Positions 7,879-15,233 of a stretch of DNA of 64,000 bases are shown here, piece by piece (the first letter of the stretch is position 1; each line of letters begins with the position of its first letter). The translations under genes and the position numbers were made by a program. The stretch is from the NCBI RefSeq assembly GCF_900110085.1, contig NZ_FOCK01000006.1, positions 186,001 through 250,000 of the forward strand. The letters run 5' to 3'. Source of the DNA: Prevotella sp. ne3005 (lineage in GTDB: Bacteria; Bacteroidota; Bacteroidia; Bacteroidales; Bacteroidaceae). The notes beneath the pieces are model-generated. The model was not told where the DNA came from, did not search any database, and saw only the letters and a list, made by a program, of their open reading frames with translations.

Positions 7879-8896
7879 ATCTCAAGTACACTACTGTTGG
7901 CAGGTGGTCGCTGAAGCCATTGAGCCACTGACCACCGGCCGTGGTGCGCAACGGACTACCCCAATAAGGACCAGGCCCCTGGATCATATAGTCACGGCGG
8001 AACACCTGATGCCCCGCATACTTCAATCCTTTCTCACCAAGCAAAGAGGCCGAGAGGATAATCTGGTCAAAGAGGTTCCTGGCACCTTCATACATCAGTG
8101 TACCATTACCTGTTGCCAGCTCGTTCCACCAGGGATTCCAGAGGTCGTCCTTCCCCACTTCACTCACCTCACGCTTGGCACCTAAGCAGACGGCCATCGA
8201 GGCATCTTGGGGATCGTCGTTCATGTCACCCATAATAAACAGTTTCACGGCCGGATCATCTTTCAACAGGGAGTCTTTGACAACCCGCAATTGTTGTCCG
8301 CCATCCTCACGGGCGATAGAGGGCGCCCCACGGGAGGGCAGATGGTTGACGACGATAGTCACATGCTCGTCAGCCAGCGTACCACTGACAATCAGGAAAC
8401 CACGGGTAGCGCGGCCTGCGTCTTCTGGCCTTGTATATATATAAGGTACGAGTTTGACATTTCTGACACTGAAAAGTGAGGGGTTATAGAGCAGGCCGCA
8501 GTCAATGCCACGCTGATCAGGGCCCTCGATATGCACGAACTGGATGCCACGAGCCTTCAGAGGAGGCTCGTTACAGAGGTCGGTAAGACACTTCGCGTTC
8601 TCCACCTCAGCCACACCGATGGCTGCACAACCCACATCGGGCAGTTCATCGGTACCCATCTCAGAGAGCACACGCGCCAGGTTGACGAGCTTATGGGCAT
8701 ATTTGTCGGCAGTCCAATGGTAAGAACCCTCGGGCAGGAACTCATAGTCGTTCTTCCCCGCATCGTGACAGGTATCAAACAGGTTCTCAAGATTGTAGAA
8801 GCCTATCGCATAGGCCACCTGCTTTTTCGGTGTCTTCGCGATGGCAAAGACGGGAAGGAACAGCAGGAACAACATTCCTAATCTGATTTTACGCAT
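7877..8896 (-). CDS. Exported endonuclease/exonuclease/phosphatase family protein
   Basis: A 339-residue protein with a signal peptide (MRKIRLGMLFLLFLPVFAIA). The EEP fold is shown by IGFYNLENLFD (metal site), AAIGVAEVEN (catalytic Glu), VVNHLPSRG, FIMGDMNDDP and the C-terminal GFSDHLPTVVYL. Members hydrolyse phosphodiesters in nucleic acids or phospholipid headgroups; being exported it may act on extracellular DNA or phosphate esters. Longer starts at 8905 and 8947 exist; 8896 is preferred because the -7 element at 8916-8924 leaves almost no leader for 8905 and excludes 8947. Confidence 0.85.
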   Translation of the reverse strand: MRKIRLGMLFLLFLPVFAIAKTPKKQVAYAIGFYNLENLFDTCHDAGKNDYEFLPEGSYHWTADKYAHKLVNLARVLSEMGTDELPDVGCAAIGVAEVENAKCLTDLCNEPPLKARGIQFVHIEGPDQRGIDCGLLYNPSLFSVRNVKLVPYIYTRPEDAGRATRGFLIVSGTLADEHVTIVVNHLPSRGAPSIAREDGGQQLRVVKDSLLKDDPAVKLFIMGDMNDDPQDASMAVCLGAKREVSEVGKDDLWNPWWNELATGNGTLMYEGARNLFDQIILSASLLGEKGLKYAGHQVFRRDYMIQGPGPYWGSPLRTTAGGQWLNGFSDHLPTVVYLR

Positions 8897-8915
8897 AGCA
8901 GTCATATTTATGCTT

Positions 8916-8924
8916 GCAAAAATA
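8916..8924 (-). promoter_or_regulatory. -7 element TATTTTTGC of the EEP-udk unit
   Basis: Matches TAnnTTTGC, 19 bp before the chosen ATG at 8896. Confidence 0.72.
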
Positions 8925-9019
8925 GCATAAAAATCTGAGTCGACCAAGAAAAAAGCACAAAAATCGTCACTTAAAAGAAAAATAAGGGCAGAAAGTTTGC
9001 AAATTCAAAAAAAAGTTCG

Positions 9020-9028
9020 TACCTTTGC
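9020..9028 (+). promoter_or_regulatory. -7 element TACCTTTGC of rpmE2
   Basis: Perfect consensus, 49 bp before the ATG at 9078, which excludes the longer in-frame reading starting at 8997. Confidence 0.82.
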
Positions 9029-9077
9029 GCCCGCTTTATGCGCAAACAGTATTTATAACATTAATATTAAATTCAAA

Positions 9078-9332
9078 ATGAAAAAAGGTATTCATCCAGA
9101 AAACTATCGCCCCGTCGTGTTCAAGGACATGTCCAACGGCGATATGTTCCTTACGAAGTCTACTGCAAAGACAAATGACACTGTAGAATTCGAAGGCGAA
9201 ACTTACCCGGTGGTAAAAGTCGAAATCTCCAGCACCTCTCACCCGTTCTACACTGGTAAGAGCAAGCTCGTTGACACCGCAGGTCGTGTCGATAAGTTCA
9301 TGAGCCGCTACGGTAAGGCTGCGAAGAAGTAA
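9078..9332 (+). CDS. rpmE2: Ribosomal protein L31, type B
   Basis: An 84-residue protein of the large ribosomal subunit: [51 protein letters not shown]. It is the type B form: it has no cysteine and so lacks the zinc-binding CxxC of type A L31. In many bacteria type B replaces type A under zinc limitation; in Bacteroidetes it is usually the only L31. Single-gene unit with its own promoter and a strong terminator. Confidence 0.97.
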   Translation: MKKGIHPENYRPVVFKDMSNGDMFLTKSTAKTNDTVEFEGETYPVVKVEISSTSHPFYTGKSKLVDTAGRVDKFMSRYGKAAKK

Positions 9333-9353
9333 GATAAAACCGCAAAATCATAA

Positions 9354-9398
9354 AGGCACGTTCTTGGTAGTTGCATATGCCCGGAACGTGTCTTTTTT
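9354..9398 (+). terminator. Rho-independent terminator after rpmE2
   Basis: GGCACGTTC at about 9355 pairs with GAACGTGTC at about 9384, followed by a run of six T. Confidence 0.82.
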
Positions 9399-9410
9399 CG
9401 TTGAATAGTG

Positions 9411-9457
9411 AAAAGAAGTGAAAAGTGAATCGCGATGACTTACTTTTCACTTCTTTT
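9411..9457. repeat. Perfect 16-bp inverted repeat made of GTGAAAA-type units
   Basis: AAAAGAAGTGAAAAGT (9411-9426) is exactly complementary to 9442-9457, with a 15-bp loop. The right arm is also an array of ACTTTTC-type heptads ending 5 bp before the -7 element of gpx and therefore covers the -33 region. Confidence 0.88.
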
Positions 9458-9460
9458 TTG

Positions 9461-9468
9461 TATCTTTG
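9461..9468 (+). promoter_or_regulatory. -7 element TATCTTTG of gpx
   Basis: Matches TAnnTTTG; the preceding CACTTCTTTTTTG is nearly the same as that before the tRNA-Arg promoter at 63544. Confidence 0.78.
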
Positions 9469-9503
9469 TAGCCGAGAACTTTACTTATCTATAATTAATA
9501 GAA

Positions 9504-10052
9504 ATGAAAACAGTTTATGACTTCACTGTCAAGGACAGAAAAGGCAAGGACGTATCCCTGAAGGAATACGCCAACGAGGTGTTGCTGATTGTCAATACAG
9601 CAACCAAGTGTGGATTCACCCCACAATACGACGAGCTGGAGAAACTCTATGAGAAGTATCACAGCCAGGGCTTCGAGATTCTCGACTTCCCCTGCAACCA
9701 GTTCGGACAGCAGGCTCCCGGCACTGACGAGAGCATCCATGAGTTCTGTAAGTTGAACTTCGGCACAGAGTTCCCCCGTTTCAAGAAGATCAAGGTAAAC
9801 GGTGATGACGCCGATCCCCTCTACAAGTTCCTGCAGGAGCAGAAAGGTTTTGCTGGTTGGGATATGAGCCATAAGATTGCCCCCATCCTCGACGATATGC
9901 TCTCTAAGGCAGATCCCGACTACAAGCAGAAACCCGACATCAAGTGGAACTTCACCAAGTTCCTTATCAACAAGAAGGGTCAGGTGGTGGCCCGCTTCGA
10001 GCCTACGGAGAACATCGACAATATCGCAACACAGATTGAAGAACTTCTTTAA
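9504..10052 (+). CDS. Glutathione peroxidase family protein (thiol peroxidase)
   Basis: A 182-residue peroxidase. The active-site block NTATKCGFTPQY carries a cysteine (Cys36) in place of selenocysteine; FPCNQFGQQAPG holds the conserved Gln and a second Cys (Cys64), and KWNFTKFL holds the Trp and Asn of the catalytic tetrad. No signal peptide, so cytosolic. Bacterial members of this type usually take electrons from thioredoxin rather than glutathione. The thioredoxin reductase gene follows only 36 bp later on the same strand, in line with that. It reduces hydrogen peroxide and organic hydroperoxides. Confidence 0.93.
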   Translation: MKTVYDFTVKDRKGKDVSLKEYANEVLLIVNTATKCGFTPQYDELEKLYEKYHSQGFEILDFPCNQFGQQAPGTDESIHEFCKLNFGTEFPRFKKIKVNGDDADPLYKFLQEQKGFAGWDMSHKIAPILDDMLSKADPDYKQKPDIKWNFTKFLINKKGQVVARFEPTENIDNIATQIEELL

Positions 10053-10079
10053 TTGAAGATTGAGCATTGAAAATTGAAG
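10052..10079 (+). repeat. Array of four ATTGAAG-type heptads between gpx and trxB
   Basis: Four 7-bp units (ATTGAAG, ATTGAGC, ATTGAAA, ATTGAAG) begin on the last base of the gpx stop codon and almost fill the spacer to trxB. TGA occurs at 10054, 10061, 10068 and 10075, which covers all three frames. Confidence 0.9.
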
Positions 10080-10088
10080 ATTTCTATC

Positions 10089-11021
10089 ATGGAAAAAACT
10101 AAATGTTTGATTATAGGCAGCGGACCCGCAGGGTATACCGCTGCCATTTACGCTTCACGCGCCAACCTCAGTCCTATTGAGTATAGCGGCATGCAACCCG
10201 GCGGTCAGCTGACGCAGACCACGGAGGTAGAGAACTTCCCCGGTTATCCGCAGGGTGTGGACGGCAACCAGATGATGATGGACCTTTACGAACAGGCCCA
10301 GCGCTTTGGAACCGATATCCGCATGGGCACTATCGTCAAGGTAGACTTCTCAAAGGCCCCCTACGTCTGCACTGCCGACGACGGGACGGAGATTGAGGCC
10401 GACACCGTGATAATCGCCACAGGAGCCTCTGCCAAGTACCTGGGACTCGACGACGAACGCAAGTACAACGGTCAGGGTGTCTCGGCCTGTGCCACCTGCG
10501 ATGGCTTCTTCTATCGTAAGAAGACGGTAGCCGTCGTAGGAGGTGGAGATACGGCCTGTGAGGATGCCCTCTATCTGAGCGGCCTCGCCAAAAAGGTGTA
10601 TCTCATTGTGCGCAAGCCCTTCCTCCGTGCCTCTCAGGTGATGCAGCAGCGTGTGAAGGCCGCAGAGAACATCGAGATCCTCTTCGAGCACAACACCATC
10701 GGTCTCTATGGCGAGAATGGCGTAGAAGGCGCCCATCTGGTCAAACGTAAGGGTGAACCTGACGAGGAACTTGTGGATATCGCCATCGACGGCTTCTTCC
10801 TTGCCATTGGCCATAAGCCCAACACAGACATCTTCAAAGAGTGGCTCGATATGGATGAGGTGGGCTACCTGAAGAAAATCGACGGTACACCCAAGACCAA
10901 GATTCCCGGCGTGTTTGTGGCAGGCGACTGTGCCGACCCCGTCTATCGTCAGGCAATCTCTGCTGCAGGCTCTGGCTGTCAGGCGGCCATTGAGGCTGAA
11001 AGATATCTGCTCAATCGCTAA
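10089..11021 (+). CDS. trxB: Thioredoxin-disulfide reductase
   Basis: A 310-residue FAD/NADPH flavoenzyme that reduces thioredoxin. FAD-binding GSGPAGYTAAIYA is at residues 10-22, the redox-active CATC at 134-137, the NADPH-binding VVGGGDTACEDALYL follows, and the C-terminal GVFVAGDCADPVYRQAISAAGSGCQAA-type FAD block is complete (no truncation). The ATG at 10089 is preferred to 10074 because it starts just before the Rossmann strand and after the heptad array. It forms an antioxidant pair with the peroxidase gene before it. Confidence 0.96.
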   Translation: MEKTKCLIIGSGPAGYTAAIYASRANLSPIEYSGMQPGGQLTQTTEVENFPGYPQGVDGNQMMMDLYEQAQRFGTDIRMGTIVKVDFSKAPYVCTADDGTEIEADTVIIATGASAKYLGLDDERKYNGQGVSACATCDGFFYRKKTVAVVGGGDTACEDALYLSGLAKKVYLIVRKPFLRASQVMQQRVKAAENIEILFEHNTIGLYGENGVEGAHLVKRKGEPDEELVDIAIDGFFLAIGHKPNTDIFKEWLDMDEVGYLKKIDGTPKTKIPGVFVAGDCADPVYRQAISAAGSGCQAAIEAERYLLNR

Positions 11022-11039
11022 GGTTTTATATAAAATGAG

Positions 11040-11068
11040 AAAAGGCTCGTTATCACAACGAGCCTTTT
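11040..11068 (+). terminator. Terminator after trxB
   Basis: Perfect 12-bp stem, AAAAGGCTCGTT with a 5-base loop and AACGAGCCTTTT. Confidence 0.9.
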
Positions 11069-11294
11069 CCATACTTAAAAAACTAAATTAATCAACCATA
11101 AACCTTAACCATTAAAATCTTTTTCTGGTGCAAAGATACAATAAGAATTTGGAATTGATGTTTAATCTGCGTTTTATTATGTTTAAAATGCGTGAATTAA
11201 CGCATTTTCGACTAAAATTCACGCAAAATCAACATTTTTAATGCGAAAAAGGCAATTTTTTCCGAAAAAAGATGGCCATTTCACAAAAATTATC
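11069..11294. promoter_or_regulatory. Intergenic region with AATGCGT-type inverted repeats before the regulator gene
   Basis: The gap between trxB and the hybrid regulator is about 304 bp and holds no gene. Apart from the trxB terminator it contains a perfect 9-bp inverted repeat, AAAATGCGT at 11185-11193 and its complement at 11200-11208, and further half sites (CTGCGTTTT near 11168, TTCACGCAAAA near 11219, AATGCGAAAA near 11240). These could be binding sites for the AraC-type regulator encoded next; that is inference. Confidence 0.45.
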
Positions 11295-11303
11295 TATTTT
11301 TGC
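11295..11303 (+). promoter_or_regulatory. -7 element TATTTTTGC of the hybrid regulator gene
   Basis: Matches TAnnTTTGC, 22 bp before the ATG at 11326; it lies inside the longer in-frame reading from 11272, which is therefore rejected. Confidence 0.72.
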
Positions 11304-11325
11304 ACATGAATCATCAACCGTAAAG

Positions 11326-13011
11326 ATGGACAATAGCATACTATTTAGCCTTCTGATAGCGACCGTAGTGGTCATTTCAGTACTCGTAGGAAGACATTTG
11401 TACCTACGAAATATGCGTGTGCGACGTAGTCTGCAGATGAGTGCCATCTTCACCAACATCACCCATGAGTTGCTGACTCCCCTCACCGTGATCTCTGCCT
11501 CCGTCGACAAACTGCGCGAGGAAGAACCGGAATACGGACACGACTACGACATGATGCAACTCAACATCCAACGTATGGTACGGCTGTTGCAACAGATTCT
11601 GGAGACCAGCAAGTCGGAGGCTGGAGAACTGAAGTTGCTCGTAGCCCAGGGCGACGTTATGAAATATGTACACGAGACAGCTATCTGCATAGAGCCCCTA
11701 CTCACCAGAAAACAAATGAAATTCACCGTCAGTTGTCAGCCTGAGAGTATGATGGGATGGATTGATACCGATAAACTCGACAAAATCATCTACAACCTCC
11801 TTTCGAATGCAGCCAAATACGCCAAAGAAGGTGGAGAAGTCGCCCTCAGGGCCAAGACGAATGCCACCTACGACAAAATCCTGATAGAGATTAGCGATAC
11901 AGGCGAAGGCATCTCACCAGAGACGATGAAGCAGCTCTTCAAGCGTTTCCAAGACGGTAAGTATCGTCAGCACCACACTATTGGCACCGGATTGGGGTTG
12001 TCGCTCACGCGCGACCTTGTTTATTTACACCATGGTAACATCAAGTGCAAGAGCGAAGTCGGCGTCGGTACCACTTTCAGCGTTACCCTGCCCATCAACA
12101 AGGAAGCCTTTAGCCCTGATGAGATCTTCGAGCGGCCATCTACTGAGTTCACGCTCCCCAAGCACGTCATTCAGGACATCCACGCCATTACCCCCGACGT
12201 CAATGCTGAGGGAGAGTACGACCAAGTCGACGATGATAGCACCAGTAAGATACTGATTGTTGAGGACAACCTGGAGTTGCTCATGCTCATGCAGCAGCTG
12301 TTGAAGTCGTATTACCGTGTCTATATTGCCCAAAATGGCGTAGAAGCCATGAAGATTATCAAAAAGAAAGCCATCGACCTGATTATCTCTGACGTGATGA
12401 TGCCCGAGATGGACGGCTACGAGCTGACGCGGACCTTAAAGGGCGACCCCAACTACGACCACCTGCCCATCATCCTGCTGACCGCCAAGACACAGGAGGA
12501 AGACGAGCAGGAAGCCCTTGAAGCCGGTGCCGACGAGTTCCTCACAAAACCCTTCCGTCTGAAGGACCTTAAATTGCGCATCGACAATATCATCGAAAAC
12601 CGCAAGCGCCTGCTGGCAGAAACCATTCAGAGGTCCGACGAGGAAGGCGTTGATGCAGCCAAGAGCGCCTCACCAGAGGAGATTTTCCTCGAACGTGTGC
12701 AGGCACTTGTGATGAGCCATCTGGATGACGATTTGTACGACCGCAATCAACTTGCTGCCGACCTGGGCACCAGTGCCTCGACCCTCTACAACAAGTTACG
12801 CACCATCACTGGCATGAACGTCTCGACCTATATACGAGATGTCCGGCTGAAGGAGGCCTACAAAATGGCAGTGCAGAATCCCAAGATCCGTGTCAGCGAC
12901 CTCGCCTATAGCGTTGGCTTCCACGATCCGCGCTATTTTGCCACCTGTTTCAGGAAGCAGTTTGGCATACAACCCAAGGAATTCCTTGACAGTTTGCTGT
13001 CAAAATCATAA
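11326..13011 (+). CDS. Hybrid histidine kinase / response regulator / AraC regulator lacking a periplasmic sensor
   Basis: A 561-residue protein. Residues about 4-22 form one membrane helix. Then follow HisKA with NITHELLTPL (phospho-acceptor His47), HATPase_c with NLLSNAAKYA, DTGEGIS and GTGLGLSL, a receiver domain with VEDN, acceptor Asp356 in SDVMMPEMDG and the conserved Lys in LTKPF, and a C-terminal AraC helix-turn-helix pair (SASTLYNKLRTITGMNVSTYI, VSDLAYSVGFHDPRYFATCF). This is the order of Bacteroidetes hybrid two-component regulators, but the usual large N-terminal beta-propeller sensor (these proteins are commonly over 1,200 residues) is absent. Signal source and targets are unknown; no carbohydrate gene is adjacent. 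Confidence 0.92.
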   Translation: MDNSILFSLLIATVVVISVLVGRHLYLRNMRVRRSLQMSAIFTNITHELLTPLTVISASVDKLREEEPEYGHDYDMMQLNIQRMVRLLQQILETSKSEAGELKLLVAQGDVMKYVHETAICIEPLLTRKQMKFTVSCQPESMMGWIDTDKLDKIIYNLLSNAAKYAKEGGEVALRAKTNATYDKILIEISDTGEGISPETMKQLFKRFQDGKYRQHHTIGTGLGLSLTRDLVYLHHGNIKCKSEVGVGTTFSVTLPINKEAFSPDEIFERPSTEFTLPKHVIQDIHAITPDVNAEGEYDQVDDDSTSKILIVEDNLELLMLMQQLLKSYYRVYIAQNGVEAMKIIKKKAIDLIISDVMMPEMDGYELTRTLKGDPNYDHLPIILLTAKTQEEDEQEALEAGADEFLTKPFRLKDLKLRIDNIIENRKRLLAETIQRSDEEGVDAAKSASPEEIFLERVQALVMSHLDDDLYDRNQLAADLGTSASTLYNKLRTITGMNVSTYIRDVRLKEAYKMAVQNPKIRVSDLAYSVGFHDPRYFATCFRKQFGIQPKEFLDSLLSKS

Positions 13012-13071
13012 AAATAACATCATTTTTGTGATTTTCCTAATTCTACATTCTTATTTATAAATAATAATGTG

Positions 13072-13080
13072 TATCTTTGC
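13072..13080 (+). promoter_or_regulatory. -7 element TATCTTTGC of trpB2
   Basis: Perfect consensus, 33 bp before the ATG at 13114. Confidence 0.82.
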
Positions 13081-13113
13081 ACGCGGAATTCCTAAATTCT
13101 AAACTTAATTATT

Positions 13114-14472
13114 ATGTCTAAACAGAAAAAATTCATCCTCCAAGAGAGTGAGATTCCAACACAGTGGTACAACATTCAGGCTGACATGCCCAACAAGCCC
13201 ATGCCTCCCATCCATCCTGCTACGAAGCAGCCTCTGGGAGTCGACGACCTCGCACACATCTTTCCCCGTGAGTGCTGTGTACAGGAGTTGGACACTGAGC
13301 ATCGCTGGATAGACATCCCTGAGGATGTACTCGAGAAGTATAAATACTATCGTTCTACCCCATTGGTACGTGCCTATGCCCTCGAAGAGGCCTTGGGTAC
13401 CCCTGCCCACATCTATTTCAAGAACGAGAGTACCAACCCGCTGGGTTCACATAAGATCAACTCTGCCCTGCCCCAGTGCTACTATGCCAAGCAGGAAGGC
13501 ACCACCAACGTCACCACTGAGACGGGTGCTGGCCAGTGGGGTGCCGCTCTGAGCTATGCTGCCAAGATCTACGGCCTCGACTGTGCCGTCTATCAGGTGA
13601 AGATCACCATGCAGCAGAAGCCCTACCGTTCCAGCATCATGCGCACCTTCGGTGCCGTGGTCACAGGTTCCCCCTCGATGTCTACCCGTGCCGGTAAGGA
13701 CATCCTGACCAAGGATCCTACCCACTCTGGTTCTCTGGGAACGGCCATCTCTGAGGCTGTAGAGCTCGCCACGACCACACCTAATTGTAAATATACGCTG
13801 GGCTCCGTGCTCAACCACGTAGGTCTGCACCAGACCATCATCGGTTTGGAGGCAGAGAAGCAGATGGCGATGGCAGGCGAATATCCCGACATCGTGATTG
13901 GCTGCTTCGGCGGTGGCAGTAACTTCGGTGGTATCTCGTTCCCCTTCATGCGCCACAACCTGCTTGACGGTAAGACCACAGAGTTCATCGCTGCTGAGCC
14001 CGACAGTTGTCCGAAGCTCACTCGCGGCCAATTCCGTTATGACTTCGGCGACGAGGCTGGCTACACCCCACTGCTGCCGATGTACACCCTGGGCCACAAC
14101 TTCAAGCCCAGCAACATCCACGCTGGCGGTCTGCGCTACCACGGTGCTGGCATGATTATCTCCCAGCTCATCAAGGACGGTCTGATGCATGGTGTCGACA
14201 TTCCACAGCTCGAGACCTTCGAGGCTGGTATGCTCTTCGCCCGCACAGAGGGTATCATCCCTGCTCCTGAGAGCACCCACGCCATTGCAGCCACCATTCG
14301 CGAGGCCAAGAAATGCAAGGAGACTGGCGAGGAGAAGGTCATACTCTTCAACCTCTCCGGTCATGGTCTGATCGACATGCCGTCATACGAGTCCTACATC
14401 AAGGGCGACCTCCAGAACTACACCGTCACCGACGAGATGATCGCCGCCAACCTCGCAGAACTCGACAAGTAA
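13114..14472 (+). CDS. trpB: Tryptophan synthase beta chain, TrpB2 type
   Basis: A 452-residue PLP enzyme that makes tryptophan from indole and serine. The PLP lysine is Lys114 in NPLGSHKINSAL; the Gly-rich phosphate loop is CFGGGSNFGG; ETGAGQWG is the conserved active-site block. The long N-terminal extension and length (about 450 against about 400) place it in the TrpB2 group, which usually acts without TrpA. No other trp gene is near and it has its own promoter, so it may salvage indole, or serve another beta-replacement, rather than belong to the trp operon. Confidence 0.93.
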   Translation: MSKQKKFILQESEIPTQWYNIQADMPNKPMPPIHPATKQPLGVDDLAHIFPRECCVQELDTEHRWIDIPEDVLEKYKYYRSTPLVRAYALEEALGTPAHIYFKNESTNPLGSHKINSALPQCYYAKQEGTTNVTTETGAGQWGAALSYAAKIYGLDCAVYQVKITMQQKPYRSSIMRTFGAVVTGSPSMSTRAGKDILTKDPTHSGSLGTAISEAVELATTTPNCKYTLGSVLNHVGLHQTIIGLEAEKQMAMAGEYPDIVIGCFGGGSNFGGISFPFMRHNLLDGKTTEFIAAEPDSCPKLTRGQFRYDFGDEAGYTPLLPMYTLGHNFKPSNIHAGGLRYHGAGMIISQLIKDGLMHGVDIPQLETFEAGMLFARTEGIIPAPESTHAIAATIREAKKCKETGEEKVILFNLSGHGLIDMPSYESYIKGDLQNYTVTDEMIAANLAELDK

Positions 14473-14482
14473 ATCCTCCCTC

Positions 14483-14566
14483 TTTGCTGCCACTCTGCCA
14501 CCAGCCGCTGTAAGCTATTGATTAATAGAAGATTGCGGGTGGTAGCAGAAGGGTGGCAGGTGGCAG
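14483..14566 (+). repeat. Left inverted repeat of the VapE cassette (self-complementary)
   Basis: Starts with TTTGCTGCCACTCTGCCACC and ends with GGGTGGCAGGTGGCAG. The outer and inner halves are complementary to each other, so the single repeat can fold into a hairpin. The inner half overlaps the likely -33 region of the cassette promoter. It could also act as the trpB terminator. Confidence 0.85.
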
Positions 14567-14579
14567 CAATGACATGTTG

Positions 14580-14587
14580 TACCTTTG
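14580..14587 (+). promoter_or_regulatory. -7 element TACCTTTG of the cassette
   Basis: Matches TAnnTTTG, placed 13 bp after the left inverted repeat and 44 bp before the ATG at 14632. Confidence 0.72.
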
Positions 14588-14631
14588 TAGGCCGAGAAAC
14601 AACCATAAAATAATAGGTAAAAAATAATAAT

Positions 14632-15111
14632 ATGAAAAAAACAACAGACATCAATTCACTCAACGACGATTTCGACTATTCTGCAGTGCCCGGCTGGTAC
14701 ACACTCTGCTTCAATGCAGACTGTCCGCTCCATGGGAACTGCATGAGATTCTTGGCTGGCAGTCATGCTCCAGAAACTTTGGAAACCTGTCGTTGCGTAC
14801 TGCCTCACACTCAGAAGGACGGTCATTGCCGTTGGTTTGACAAGATTGAGGTGATGACCATGGCAGCTGGCTTCACCCATCTTTACGACAACGTGCTGAA
14901 GAAGGACTACACCCCAATGCGCAAAAGCCTCACTGCCTTACTGATTGGACCCAAGCAGTATTACCAGTTTAAGCGTGGAGAGCGGGGCCTCAACCCTGGA
15001 CAGCAAGAGATGATCCGACGGATTGTCAGGGGTTTCGGCTACGACTGGGACGTACCTTTCGACCGTTACTATGAAGCATACTCCTTCGGCAATCCTCCCA
15101 CAGACCAATAA
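14632..15111 (+). CDS. Cys-rich protein of unknown function (DUF6078-like)
   Basis: A 159-residue cytosolic protein. The first half has cysteines and histidines at C26, C31, H34, C37 (LCFNADCPLHGNCMRF) and C53, C55, H59, H65, C66, a spacing that would suit zinc binding. The second half (MRKSLTALLIGPKQYYQFKRGERGLNPGQQEMIRRIVRGFGYD) is basic and helical with a helix-turn-helix look. It resembles a Bacteroidetes-only family of unknown function, recalled as DUF6078. It is first in the cassette, 122 bp before the VapE gene, so it could be a regulator or DNA-binding partner of VapE. That role is inference. Confidence 0.6.
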   Translation: MKKTTDINSLNDDFDYSAVPGWYTLCFNADCPLHGNCMRFLAGSHAPETLETCRCVLPHTQKDGHCRWFDKIEVMTMAAGFTHLYDNVLKKDYTPMRKSLTALLIGPKQYYQFKRGERGLNPGQQEMIRRIVRGFGYDWDVPFDRYYEAYSFGNPPTDQ

Positions 15112-15130
15112 AGGATAGTGTTTTCTATCA

Positions 15131-15191
15131 TTTTCTTACTAAGAAAACGATATTTTCTCATTGGGAAAACTGCGCTTTCTCACTGAAAAAA
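15131..15191 (+). repeat. Three iteron-like half-palindromes at 22-bp spacing before the VapE gene
   Basis: TTTTCTTACTAAGAAAA (15131), TTTTCTCATTGGGAAAA (15153) and CTTTCTCACTGAAAAAA (15175) are 17-bp versions of one motif; the first is a perfect palindrome around its centre. Starts are exactly 22 bp apart, about two helical turns, so a protein bound to each would lie on the same face. Such iterons are typical of replication origins or autoregulatory operators. Confidence 0.75.
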
Positions 15192-15233
15192 GGTTGGCTT
15201 CTAATACGTATAACACTTTAAAAGACTATTCAA

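Noticed and set aside
13447..14364. 305-codon open frame antisense to trpB
   Set aside because: It mirrors a strongly conserved PLP enzyme gene with its own promoter; the translation has no recognisable family features.
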